A DNA stretch of 15,459 bases from Polyangium sp. (in: bacteria) (GTDB taxonomy: Bacteria > Myxococcota_A > Polyangia > Palsa-1104): positions 1 to 15,459 of the forward strand of contig JANWLJ010000059.1 of assembly GCA_025450955.1 (NCBI GenBank), given 5' to 3'. A model generated the notes under the pieces. The model ran no database searches and was not told the origin of the DNA. It saw nothing but the letters and a program-made list of their open reading frames with translations. The position numbers were made by a program, and so were the translations under genes. Of the stretch, positions 6,399 to 13,395 are shown piece by piece (positions within the stretch are counted from its first letter, which is position 1; each line of letters begins with the position of its first letter).

Positions 6399-7994
6399 TT
6401 ACGGCGCGCACATGAAGTCGTTGTTGGCCGGCTTGGCAATCGCCAGCGTCGAGCAAGCGACGCGCGCGGTGGTGTTGGCGGGAATCATCATCGTGCCGCG
6501 GTCGATGTTGATGCCGAACTGCTGAGCCGGATCGCCCGGCTTGGCGCACACCGCCGAGCACTTCGGATTGCTCTTGAGCTCCCAGCACGGCGTCGGGTTT
6601 TCGTGATTGGCGCCGCACCAGGGGATCTCGTTGACGGTGGTTGAGCCGTCCATATTGGCGGTGATGTCCTCGACCACGCAGTCGGGGTTCGCCGGATCCT
6701 TGAACGGCGAGGTGATGCACCCGGCGCCGATGTTCGACACGATGAGCGCGCCGAGGCTCTGGAGCGCGCTCTGATAGCTGGTGTCGCAGATCGAGGTCGA
6801 CTGGTTGTTCTTGACCGAGTTGACCACCTGACGGATGCGGATCGCCGGGTCGCCGAAGAAGGCGTTGTTGTCGGGGGCGATGCACGAGTGCTGGACCACC
6901 ACCGCGCAGGTGTTCGTGGTGTCGATCATGGGGCACTGTACATAGGGCCCAGGCGGGGTTTCACTCGGGTTGGCCAGGATGCTCGACACCGGCGAGTCGG
7001 GCGCGGTGATGTCGAAGAGGATCACGTCGCTCGGATCGGTCTTGATGCCGCCCGCGCCCGAGGGCTTGGAGAAGAAATTGATGTAGCGGTTGAGGTCGTA
7101 GCACTTGCCCTGACCCGCCGGCGGCACGCCCTTCGAGTTGCCGTTCGGATTGGGTGCGCCGTGGCAGCCCATCAGAGTCCCGCCCGAGTCGCCGTACGGC
7201 ATGAGCTGGTCCATCCCGTTGATGCTGCAAGCCACGCCGTAGTGGGTGCCGCGATAGGAGAGCAGGGCGCCGTACTGCATCTGCGTCGGATCGAAAAGGT
7301 CGGAGTCGGGCGGGATCGAACAATCGTCATCCTCGTCGGTCACCCACACCACCACCAGGAGCGCGTCGGGGCGCAGAAAGTCGTGGTTGGCGGCCGGCGG
7401 ATTGTGCAGCGCCAGGTAGACCGACTCGAGCTGTTGCTCGAAGCCGCAGCCGCCCGCGCCCACCGACGCCATACAGCTGAAGGTGGTCGCCAGATCCTGG
7501 CCCGGCGGCAGGTTCGAGGTGGCGTTGCCGCTCGCGTCGGGCGTGAGCTGGTTGTAGTCGATGAAGTTCACGCCGCCCGTCGGAGCGGTGCAGCCGGAAG
7601 CCGCCGCCGCGCCCACCGCCTGGAGCTGAGCGCCGTCGCCACCCGGGTGGCACTGCCCGTTTCCGAGGTTGTACGGACCGGCGCCGAGATCGGAGGTGAC
7701 CACGCCGCTGTGGTACCAGGCGGGGTTCATCTTGCCGAAGTCGTCGAGGATCTTGATCAGCTGCGGGAACTGCGACTTGAGCTGATTCTGTTTCGGGATC
7801 ATCGACGGCGAGTTGTCCACCATGAACAAGATGTCGACCTTGTTCTTGATGTTCTGCTCGACGCGGACGTCGGTCTCCTGCGTCGTCGACGGCACCGGCG
7901 TCTCGACCGGCGCGTCGTAACAGGCCATCACTCCGATGAGCGCGATCGGAGCGGCGAGCTTGAAGGTGCGCAGCCAGCGGTTACCACGGGACAT
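6399..7994 (-). CDS. VWA-like secreted lipoprotein
   Basis: A 531-residue protein. The N-terminus (MSRGNRWLRTF, hydrophobic stretch, VMAC with Cys25) is a lipoprotein signal. After a Pro/Thr linker comes VDILFMVDNSPSM (53-65), whose Asp60-x-Ser62-x-Ser64 is the metal-coordinating MIDAS motif of von Willebrand factor A domains; a later VVVWVTDEDDDCS segment fits the domain core. The remainder is rich in Cys, Asn, Gly and Pro, suggesting disulfides and an extracytoplasmic place. Large Cys-rich VWA-like lipoproteins of this style are, to my knowledge, common in myxobacteria, but their roles are unclear; metal-dependent adhesion or protein binding is the family-level guess. The start is supported by AGGAGG 5 nt upstream. 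It is a single-gene unit with its own promoter and terminator. Confidence 0.88.
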   Translation of the reverse strand: MSRGNRWLRTFKLAAPIALIGVMACYDAPVETPVPSTTQETDVRVEQNIKNKVDILFMVDNSPSMIPKQNQLKSQFPQLIKILDDFGKMNPAWYHSGVVTSDLGAGPYNLGNGQCHPGGDGAQLQAVGAAAASGCTAPTGGVNFIDYNQLTPDASGNATSNLPPGQDLATTFSCMASVGAGGCGFEQQLESVYLALHNPPAANHDFLRPDALLVVVWVTDEDDDCSIPPDSDLFDPTQMQYGALLSYRGTHYGVACSINGMDQLMPYGDSGGTLMGCHGAPNPNGNSKGVPPAGQGKCYDLNRYINFFSKPSGAGGIKTDPSDVILFDITAPDSPVSSILANPSETPPGPYVQCPMIDTTNTCAVVVQHSCIAPDNNAFFGDPAIRIRQVVNSVKNNQSTSICDTSYQSALQSLGALIVSNIGAGCITSPFKDPANPDCVVEDITANMDGSTTVNEIPWCGANHENPTPCWELKSNPKCSAVCAKPGDPAQQFGINIDRGTMMIPANTTARVACSTLAIAKPANNDFMCAP

Positions 7995-7999
7995 GACTT

Positions 8000-8005
8000 C
8001 CTCCT
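8000..8005 (-). promoter_or_regulatory. Shine-Dalgarno of the VWA-like lipoprotein gene
   Basis: AGGAGG on the minus strand, 5 nt before the ATG at 7994-7992. It fixes this start over internal alternatives. Confidence 0.8.
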
Positions 8006-8027
8006 CACAGGACGCAGGAATCGGCGC

Positions 8028-8057
8028 ATCATAGCCCTACCCCGCGCAACCCTGCAA
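8028..8057 (-). promoter_or_regulatory. Sigma-70-like promoter for the VWA-like lipoprotein gene
   Basis: On the minus strand, TATGAT (8033-8028) matches the -10 consensus at five of six positions and is preceded by TTGCAG (8057-8052) at an 18-nt spacing. Predicted transcription starts about 25-30 nt before the ATG, leaving a short leader that contains the Shine-Dalgarno. The -35 is weak, so an activator may be needed. Confidence 0.5.
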
Positions 8058-8125
8058 CTGAGCAATCCCCAGGCCGCTTTTCCGTCCCCCAACCCCACGA
8101 TTTTCCAAGCCCCTCCGACGACACC

Positions 8126-8163
8126 TGCCAACCAGGTTGTCAGAGAGAGCCAACCGAGTTGGC
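8126..8163. promoter_or_regulatory. Pair of operator-like dyads with 22-bp centre spacing
   Basis: Dyad 1 (8126-8142) has arms TGCCAACC and GGTTGTCA around one base, with one mismatch. Dyad 2 (8149-8163) has perfect arms GCCAAC and GTTGGC around three bases. Aligned on their centres (8134 and 8156) they share 12 of 17 positions, and 22 bp puts them on the same face of the helix. They lie about 70-110 bp upstream of the VWA gene's -35, where an activator could bind. The binding protein is unknown. Confidence 0.45.
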
Positions 8164-8233
8164 GGAGAGGGCAGCCGGGCGAGGGCGTGGTTTCGCGCTG
8201 AGGGCGGGTGGGTTTTGTGGGGCGGATTCCGCG

Positions 8234-8268
8234 GTGAGGGCGGGGTTGGATTTGTGAGGGCGGGGTTG
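8234..8268. repeat. Direct repeat, 20-bp period
   Basis: GTGAGGGCGGGGTTG occurs at 8234-8248 and again exactly at 8254-8268. Degenerate GAGGGCGKG copies lie upstream at about 8181 and 8200, so the region looks like a decayed tandem array of G-rich units. It is non-coding as far as I can see. Confidence 0.6.
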
Positions 8269-8329
8269 CTTGCGACTCGTGCCGTGTCGGGTACTCGGGA
8301 TCCGCGCGCTGGCGCGCGCTCACGTAGGC

Positions 8330-8348
8330 GGGGAGGCTGCGCCTCCCC
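8330..8348. other. Perfect GC-rich hairpin in the intergenic region
   Basis: GGGGAGGC (8330-8337) and GCCTCCCC (8341-8348) form an 8-bp perfect stem with a 3-nt loop. No T-run follows on either strand, so I do not call it an intrinsic terminator. Confidence 0.5.
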
Positions 8349-8425
8349 CCTCGACTGCGCGCGGGCGATGACGAAGCGCTTGATCCACCGACGGTGGCCG
8401 CACGCAGTCTCACCCCCCACCTGAC

Positions 8426-8447
8426 ACGGCGAGCTGAAGCTCGCCGT
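8426..8447. other. Perfect 10-bp inverted repeat before the sigma-54 regulator gene
   Basis: Arms ACGGCGAGCT (8426-8435) and AGCTCGCCGT (8438-8447) are separated by only GA. The right half, GCTCGCCGTT, recurs at 8478-8487 just before the coding region. It may be an operator or, in RNA, a stable hairpin in the leader. The gene-free stretch 7995-8488 otherwise shows no coding signal on either strand. Confidence 0.5.
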
Positions 8448-8488
8448 TCCGGGGTGGCGCCCGGTGGCTCGCGGGTGCTCGCCGTTAT

Positions 8489-9979
<1,491 letters not shown>

Positions 9980-9986
9980 AGAAAAG

Positions 9987-10014
9987 TTGACCGAGGTGCG
10001 CTAGGTGGTAGGAT
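9987..10014 (+). promoter_or_regulatory. Weak promoter candidate before the XRE/pil genes
   Basis: TTGACC (9987-9992) resembles a -35 and TAGGAT (10009-10014) a poor -10 with a 16-nt spacer. It is directly after the regulator gene and before the palindrome and XRE gene. The match is modest. Confidence 0.3.
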
Positions 10015-10030
10015 GTAGGACATGGTAGGA
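10007..10030 (+). repeat. Three GTAGGA direct repeats
   Basis: GTAGGA occurs at 10008-10013, 10015-10020 and 10025-10030 within 23 bp, between the weak promoter candidate and the AT-rich palindrome. Such clustering is suggestive of a regulator binding site, or of local slippage. Confidence 0.4.
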
Positions 10031-10038
10031 GATCTGAT

Positions 10039-10052
10039 TACTTAATTAAGTA
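10039..10052. promoter_or_regulatory. AT-rich perfect palindrome, candidate operator
   Basis: TACTTAATTAAGTA is a perfect 14-bp palindrome with a single G/C pair per half, set in an AT-rich island that stands out sharply from the GC-rich surroundings. It sits about 75 bp upstream of the XRE gene start. XRE-type repressors commonly bind short palindromes at their own promoter, so autoregulation and control of the pil genes behind it are reasonable inferences. Confidence 0.5.
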
Positions 10053-10095
10053 TCTTTGTAGATTCTCTTGACGCAGAGGAGGACCGGATCCCATC

Positions 10096-10209
10096 ATGTC
10101 TCGTTTCTTCGGGGACGAGACCAGCGATGGAAGCGCACAAGAACGAGGGAGCCAAGCTCGAGACCGAGAGGGACGAGCGTGCTCGCTCGGAATCGAAGCC
10201 GAAGAGTGA
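10096..10209 (+). CDS. Possible 37-codon leader ORF overlapping the XRE gene
   Basis: An ATG at 10096 opens a 37-codon frame (MSRFFGDETSDG...) ending with TGA at 10207-10209, in a different frame from the XRE gene that it overlaps. It is the first ATG after the strong purine tract AGAGGAGG (10075-10082), though 13 nt is longer than the usual spacing. It may be a regulatory leader peptide or chance. No homology is recognised. Confidence 0.2.
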   Translation: MSRFFGDETSDGSAQERGSQARDREGRACSLGIEAEE

Positions 10210-10468
10210 AGAAGAGGCCAAGAGGGAGGCTCCGGCCAAGCACGGCAAGCTCGCGCGCAAAGTGAAGAACAACGTCCGCAAGATGCGGATGGAAAGAATG
10301 ATGAGCAAGGCCGAGCTCGCGAGGCGGGCGGGCCTGTCGACCCTCACGGTGGATCGGGTCGAGCGCGGGATGAGCTGCCGGATGGACACCAAGCGGAAGA
10401 TCCTGGAAGCGCTCGGGCTCAAGCCGCAGGATCGAGTCATGGTGTTCGGAGACTCCGAAGAAGACTGA
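10127..10468 (+). CDS. Small XRE-family helix-turn-helix regulator
   Basis: A 113-residue protein. The first ~45 residues are almost all charged or small (Glu, Lys, Arg, Ala, Ser) and probably disordered. Residues about 49-98 form an XRE/Cro-C1 type helix-turn-helix: MSKAELARRAGLSTLTVDRVERG (59-81) holds helices 2 and 3, followed by KRKILEALGLKP. There is no effector domain. The start is uncertain: GGGGACGAG before ATG 10127 is a fair ribosome site, while the strongest one nearby precedes the overlapping leader frame at 10096. Located 45 bp before pilM and after an AT-rich palindrome, it may repress its own promoter and the pil genes. I know of no characterised pil operon with such a gene in this position. 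Confidence 0.85.
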   Translation: MEAHKNEGAKLETERDERARSESKPKSEEEAKREAPAKHGKLARKVKNNVRKMRMERMMSKAELARRAGLSTLTVDRVERGMSCRMDTKRKILEALGLKPQDRVMVFGDSEED

Positions 10469-10469
10469 C

Positions 10470-10492
10470 GGGCGCGGTCACTGGCCGCGCCC
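10470..10492 (+). other. GC-rich hairpin between the XRE gene and pilM
   Basis: GGGCGCGG (10470-10477) and CCGCGCCC (10485-10492) form a perfect 8-bp stem with a 7-nt loop, starting one base after the XRE stop. There is no T-run, so it is not a standard terminator. It lies just before the pilM ribosome-binding purine stretch (GGAAAGGTGGG) and could set the XRE-to-pil expression ratio by RNA stability or partial termination. Confidence 0.5.
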
Positions 10493-10513
10493 CGGAAAGG
10501 TGGGACGCGGTAA

Positions 10514-11557
10514 ATGGCGAAGAACTGTATCGGTCTCGATCTGGGTTCGAGCGCGGTCAAGCTCACCCAGGTGAAGAAGGGAAGGGGCGGGACGTTCCAG
10601 CTCCTGAACTTCGGCATCGAGCCGGTTCCGCCGGACACGATCGTCGACGGCGCGATCCTCAACCACTCGGGGGTGGTCGAGGCGGTGCGCGCGCTCTTCG
10701 ATCGGCTCAAGATCAAGCAGAAGGAGGTGGCGCTCGCCATCTCCGGCAACGCGCTCATCATCAAGAAGATCTTCGTCCCGGCGATGACTCCCGAGGAGCT
10801 CGAGGAGCAGGTGCCGTGGGAGGCGGAGCATCACATCCCGTTCAACAAGAACGACGTCGAGATCGATTATCAGGCGCTCGGCGGGCGAAACGCGGCGGGG
10901 CAGATGGAGCTCCTGCTGGTGGCGGCGAAAAAAGAGGTGGTCAACGACTACGCGCAGGTGGCGCGCGAGGCGAGCCTGCATCCGGTGGTGGTCGACGTGG
11001 CCGCGTTCGCGGTGCAGAACGGGTTCGAGGCGGCCTATGGCGCGACCGACGACGTGGTGGCGCTGATCAACGTCGGCGCGTCGCTCTCCACCATCAATAT
11101 TCTGGCCGGCGGGACCAGCGCGTTCACCCGCGACGTCACCACCGGCGGCAACGCGTTCACCGACGACATCAAGCGCTACCTGGGCGTCTCGGGCGACGAG
11201 GCCGAGGCGATGAAAGTGGCCTTCTCCGAGGGAGACGCGTCGCAGGACGTGGGGCGGATCCTGGTCAACACCGCCAACGGGATCGCGGGCGAGTTCCAGA
11301 AGTCGATCGACTTCTTTCTGTCGTCGCATCCCGACACGTCGATCAGCCGGGTCTATCTCGGCGGCGGGTCGGCGCGGGTGCCGCCGCTTTCGCAGGCCAT
11401 CGAAGCGCGGGCGCGGGTGGCGGTCGAGATCATGGAGCCGTTCAAGAACGCGGCGAAGGCGCCGCATCTCGACGACGCCTTTTTGCGCACGCACGGGGCG
11501 CAGGGGCTGGTCTCGCTCGGGCTGGCGCTTCGCTCGCCAGGAGACAAGTTCCAGTGA
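10514..11557 (+). CDS. pilM: Type IV pilus assembly protein PilM
   Basis: A 347-residue actin-like ATPase, normal for PilM. The N-terminal nucleotide-binding motif GLDLGSSAVKLTQ (7-19) is clear, and the VPWEAEHHIPF segment (about 99-109), the second phosphate region VALINVGASLSTINI and the C-terminal YLGGGSARVPPL are typical. It is cytoplasmic and binds the short N-terminal tail of PilN (INLLP motif), forming the base of the alignment complex. It is first of the pilM-N-O-P-Q run, with a GGAAAGGTGGG purine stretch before the ATG. All key motifs appear intact. Transcription may come from the control region before the XRE gene. Confidence 0.96.
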   Translation: MAKNCIGLDLGSSAVKLTQVKKGRGGTFQLLNFGIEPVPPDTIVDGAILNHSGVVEAVRALFDRLKIKQKEVALAISGNALIIKKIFVPAMTPEELEEQVPWEAEHHIPFNKNDVEIDYQALGGRNAAGQMELLLVAAKKEVVNDYAQVAREASLHPVVVDVAAFAVQNGFEAAYGATDDVVALINVGASLSTINILAGGTSAFTRDVTTGGNAFTDDIKRYLGVSGDEAEAMKVAFSEGDASQDVGRILVNTANGIAGEFQKSIDFFLSSHPDTSISRVYLGGGSARVPPLSQAIEARARVAVEIMEPFKNAAKAPHLDDAFLRTHGAQGLVSLGLALRSPGDKFQ

Positions 11558-11567
11558 TGGTGCGGCG

Positions 11568-12203
11568 ATGATCAGAATCAACCTCCTGCCGGTCAAGGCG
11601 GCCAAGCGCCGCGAGCAAGGACAGCGGCAGCTCCTCATCGGCGCGGTCGCGATCTCGCTCGCGATCGTCGGGATCATCTTGTTCAACTCCGCCGAGGCGG
11701 GGCAGATCGAGAAGCAGCAGCAGCACAATCAGGTGACCTCGCGCCAGATCGCGCAGCTCAAGGCGGAGATCGGCGACTACGATCTCGTCAAGCACCAGCG
11801 CGATGAGCTGATCCGGCAGCGCGACGCGATCAAGCGGCTCGAGGCCAACCGCTCGGGGCCGGTCTATCTCATGCGCGAGCTCTCGGACATTCTCACCAAG
11901 GGCAAGGGGCCGACCTTCAACAAAGAGCAGTACGAGGAGTCGCTCAAGCGCGATCCCAACGCCGGCTACAATCCGAATTGGGATCCCAAGCGGCTGTGGC
12001 TCCTTTCGTACGAGGAGCGGGCGCAGCAGGTGAAGATCCGGGGCGCGGCCAAGAGCAGCGAGGACGTCGCCGAATTTTTGAAGCGGCTCAAGATCTCGGC
12101 CTTCTTCTCCGACGTGTATTGGCACCAGACCCAGCCGCAGTTCGACGCCAAGCTGAACGTCGCGTACGTGACCTTCGACGTCACCTGCAAGGTGAACTAC
12201 TAA
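11568..12203 (+). CDS. pilN: Type IV pilus assembly protein PilN
   Basis: A 211-residue inner-membrane protein. It starts with MIRINLLPVK, the conserved cytoplasmic INLLP motif that docks into PilM, followed by a basic stretch and one membrane segment (about 22-39). A coiled-coil region (about 43-95, Gln/Glu/Lys/Arg-rich) leads to a periplasmic ferredoxin-like domain that pairs with PilO. It begins 10 bp after pilM and its TAA overlaps the pilO ATG by one base (TAATG). Slightly longer than many PilN proteins, with an Asn/Pro-rich insert (FNKEQYEESLKRDPNAGYNP) before the periplasmic domain, a form I associate with myxobacterial homologues. Confidence 0.95.
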   Translation: MIRINLLPVKAAKRREQGQRQLLIGAVAISLAIVGIILFNSAEAGQIEKQQQHNQVTSRQIAQLKAEIGDYDLVKHQRDELIRQRDAIKRLEANRSGPVYLMRELSDILTKGKGPTFNKEQYEESLKRDPNAGYNPNWDPKRLWLLSYEERAQQVKIRGAAKSSEDVAEFLKRLKISAFFSDVYWHQTQPQFDAKLNVAYVTFDVTCKVNY

Positions 12204-12841
12204 TGCAGCCGCTCTTCGATCGGATCGCGGCGGCGCCGCTCGCGTCCAAGGTGGGCGGGCTGGTGCTCGCCATCGTGCTCCTGTGCGCGGGCTATTGGTA
12301 CTTCTGGTACTCGGACATGCAGGATCAGCTCACCGATCTCGTGCACCAGTCGCAGAAGCTCGACACGGAGAAGGCGGAGTACGAGCGGCGCAAGCACGAG
12401 TACCTCGCGTTTCGCAACGAGGTGAACGGGCTGCTCGAGGAGCAGAAGGAGCTTTTGCGGGTGCTGCCGAAGTCCGATGACATCGAGCAGTTCATCGAGA
12501 ACGTGCAGGCGCAGGTCGAGCTCGCGGGGCTCACCAAGGTCTCGTCGGTGCGCGACGCCGAGCAGCCGGTGGAGATGTACGTGAAGATCCCGATCCGGAT
12601 GTCGCTGGTCGGGAGCTATCACCAGATCAATCACTTCTTCAAGAACGTCGGCGACCTCAAGCGGATCGTCAACATCGAGGATCTGACGATGTCGCCGAGC
12701 GAGGGATCGGGATCGCTCACCGCGCCGACGCTGCTCAAGGCGTCGTTCGTGGCCACCACCTTCATGTTCGAGGACAAGGGGCGTCACGCCGGGCCGGGCA
12801 AGCCGGCGGGCACCTCGATCTCGACGGGAGGCGGACGATGA
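12203..12841 (+). CDS. pilO: Type IV pilus assembly protein PilO
   Basis: I start at ATG 12203 (212 residues), where TAATG couples it to pilN; the frame is open upstream but that part is antisense-free pilN sequence in another frame. One membrane segment (about 18-35, GGLVLAIVLLCAGYWYFWY) is followed by a coiled coil (about 37-90) and a periplasmic domain with VLPKSDDIEQFIENVQ and the SLVGSYHQINHFFKNVGDLKRIV segment typical of PilO. It heterodimerises with PilN and contacts PilP. The tail after about 192 is Gly/Pro/Thr-rich and probably flexible. Its TGA overlaps the pilP ATG (ATGA). Confidence 0.95.
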   Translation: MQPLFDRIAAAPLASKVGGLVLAIVLLCAGYWYFWYSDMQDQLTDLVHQSQKLDTEKAEYERRKHEYLAFRNEVNGLLEEQKELLRVLPKSDDIEQFIENVQAQVELAGLTKVSSVRDAEQPVEMYVKIPIRMSLVGSYHQINHFFKNVGDLKRIVNIEDLTMSPSEGSGSLTAPTLLKASFVATTFMFEDKGRHAGPGKPAGTSISTGGGR

Positions 12842-13395
12842 AGCGCGCCTTTGCGATCCTCGGGGTCGCGCTTCTCTTCGCGGGCTGCGGCGACGATGCC
12901 GCGCCCAAGCCGAAGGCGCCGCCGCCGAAAGCCGCCCGGCCGCCCGCCGCGGTCGCCGCGCTCGCTCCGCCGCCGTCGATGTCGCGCGAGGCGCTCCTCG
13001 ACGAGGTGCGCAAGCGGCCGCTTTCGAACGACGACTTCACCGAGTCGGAGAACAATCGCGATCCGTTTCGATCTTATCTCGAGACCTTCGCGGTGCAGCC
13101 GCCGGTGCTGGGCAAGCAGCACAAGATCATCTTGCAGAAGTTCTCGCTCGACGAGCTGAAGCTGGTCGCGATCGTGTCGGGGGACTCGGTGGCGCCGCGC
13201 GCGATGTTCGTCGATCCGAGCGGGATGGGCGTCAACGTGATGCGCGGGGATCACGTCTCGAAGGCCGACGCGACGGTGGAGCGGATCGCGCCCGACCGCG
13301 TGCTGTTTCAGATCGAAGAGGACGCGGGCAGCGGCAAGGTTCGCATGGTCGAGCGGGTCATCGAGCTGCATGCGGGTGAAGTGGTGACGCAATGA
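12838..13395 (+). CDS. pilP: Type IV pilus lipoprotein PilP
   Basis: A 185-residue lipoprotein: MKRAFAILGVALLFAGC with Cys17 as the lipid site, then a Pro/Ala/Lys-rich flexible linker (about 20-48), and a C-terminal beta domain. The NNRDPF signature (72-77), which in PilP proteins precedes the globular domain, is followed by FSLDELKLVAIVSG and a VMRGDHVSKADATVERI segment as in other PilP domains. It links the PilN/PilO pair in the inner membrane to the periplasmic domains of PilQ. Four-base ATGA overlaps join it to pilO and to pilQ, so the four genes should be translated in series. Confidence 0.95.
   Translation: MKRAFAILGVALLFAGCGDDAAPKPKAPPPKAARPPAAVAALAPPPSMSREALLDEVRKRPLSNDDFTESENNRDPFRSYLETFAVQPPVLGKQHKIILQKFSLDELKLVAIVSGDSVAPRAMFVDPSGMGVNVMRGDHVSKADATVERIAPDRVLFQIEEDAGSGKVRMVERVIELHAGEVVTQ

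Noticed and set aside
8137..8424. A 95-codon plus-strand frame in the intergenic gap
   Set aside because: Its product is Gly/Arg/Trp-rich and is simply the translation of the G-rich direct repeats and hairpin; no ribosome site or motif.
8426..8447. Intrinsic terminator
   Set aside because: The inverted repeat is perfect, but neither side has a T-run, and the 2-nt spacer is too short for a normal loop without opening the top pairs.
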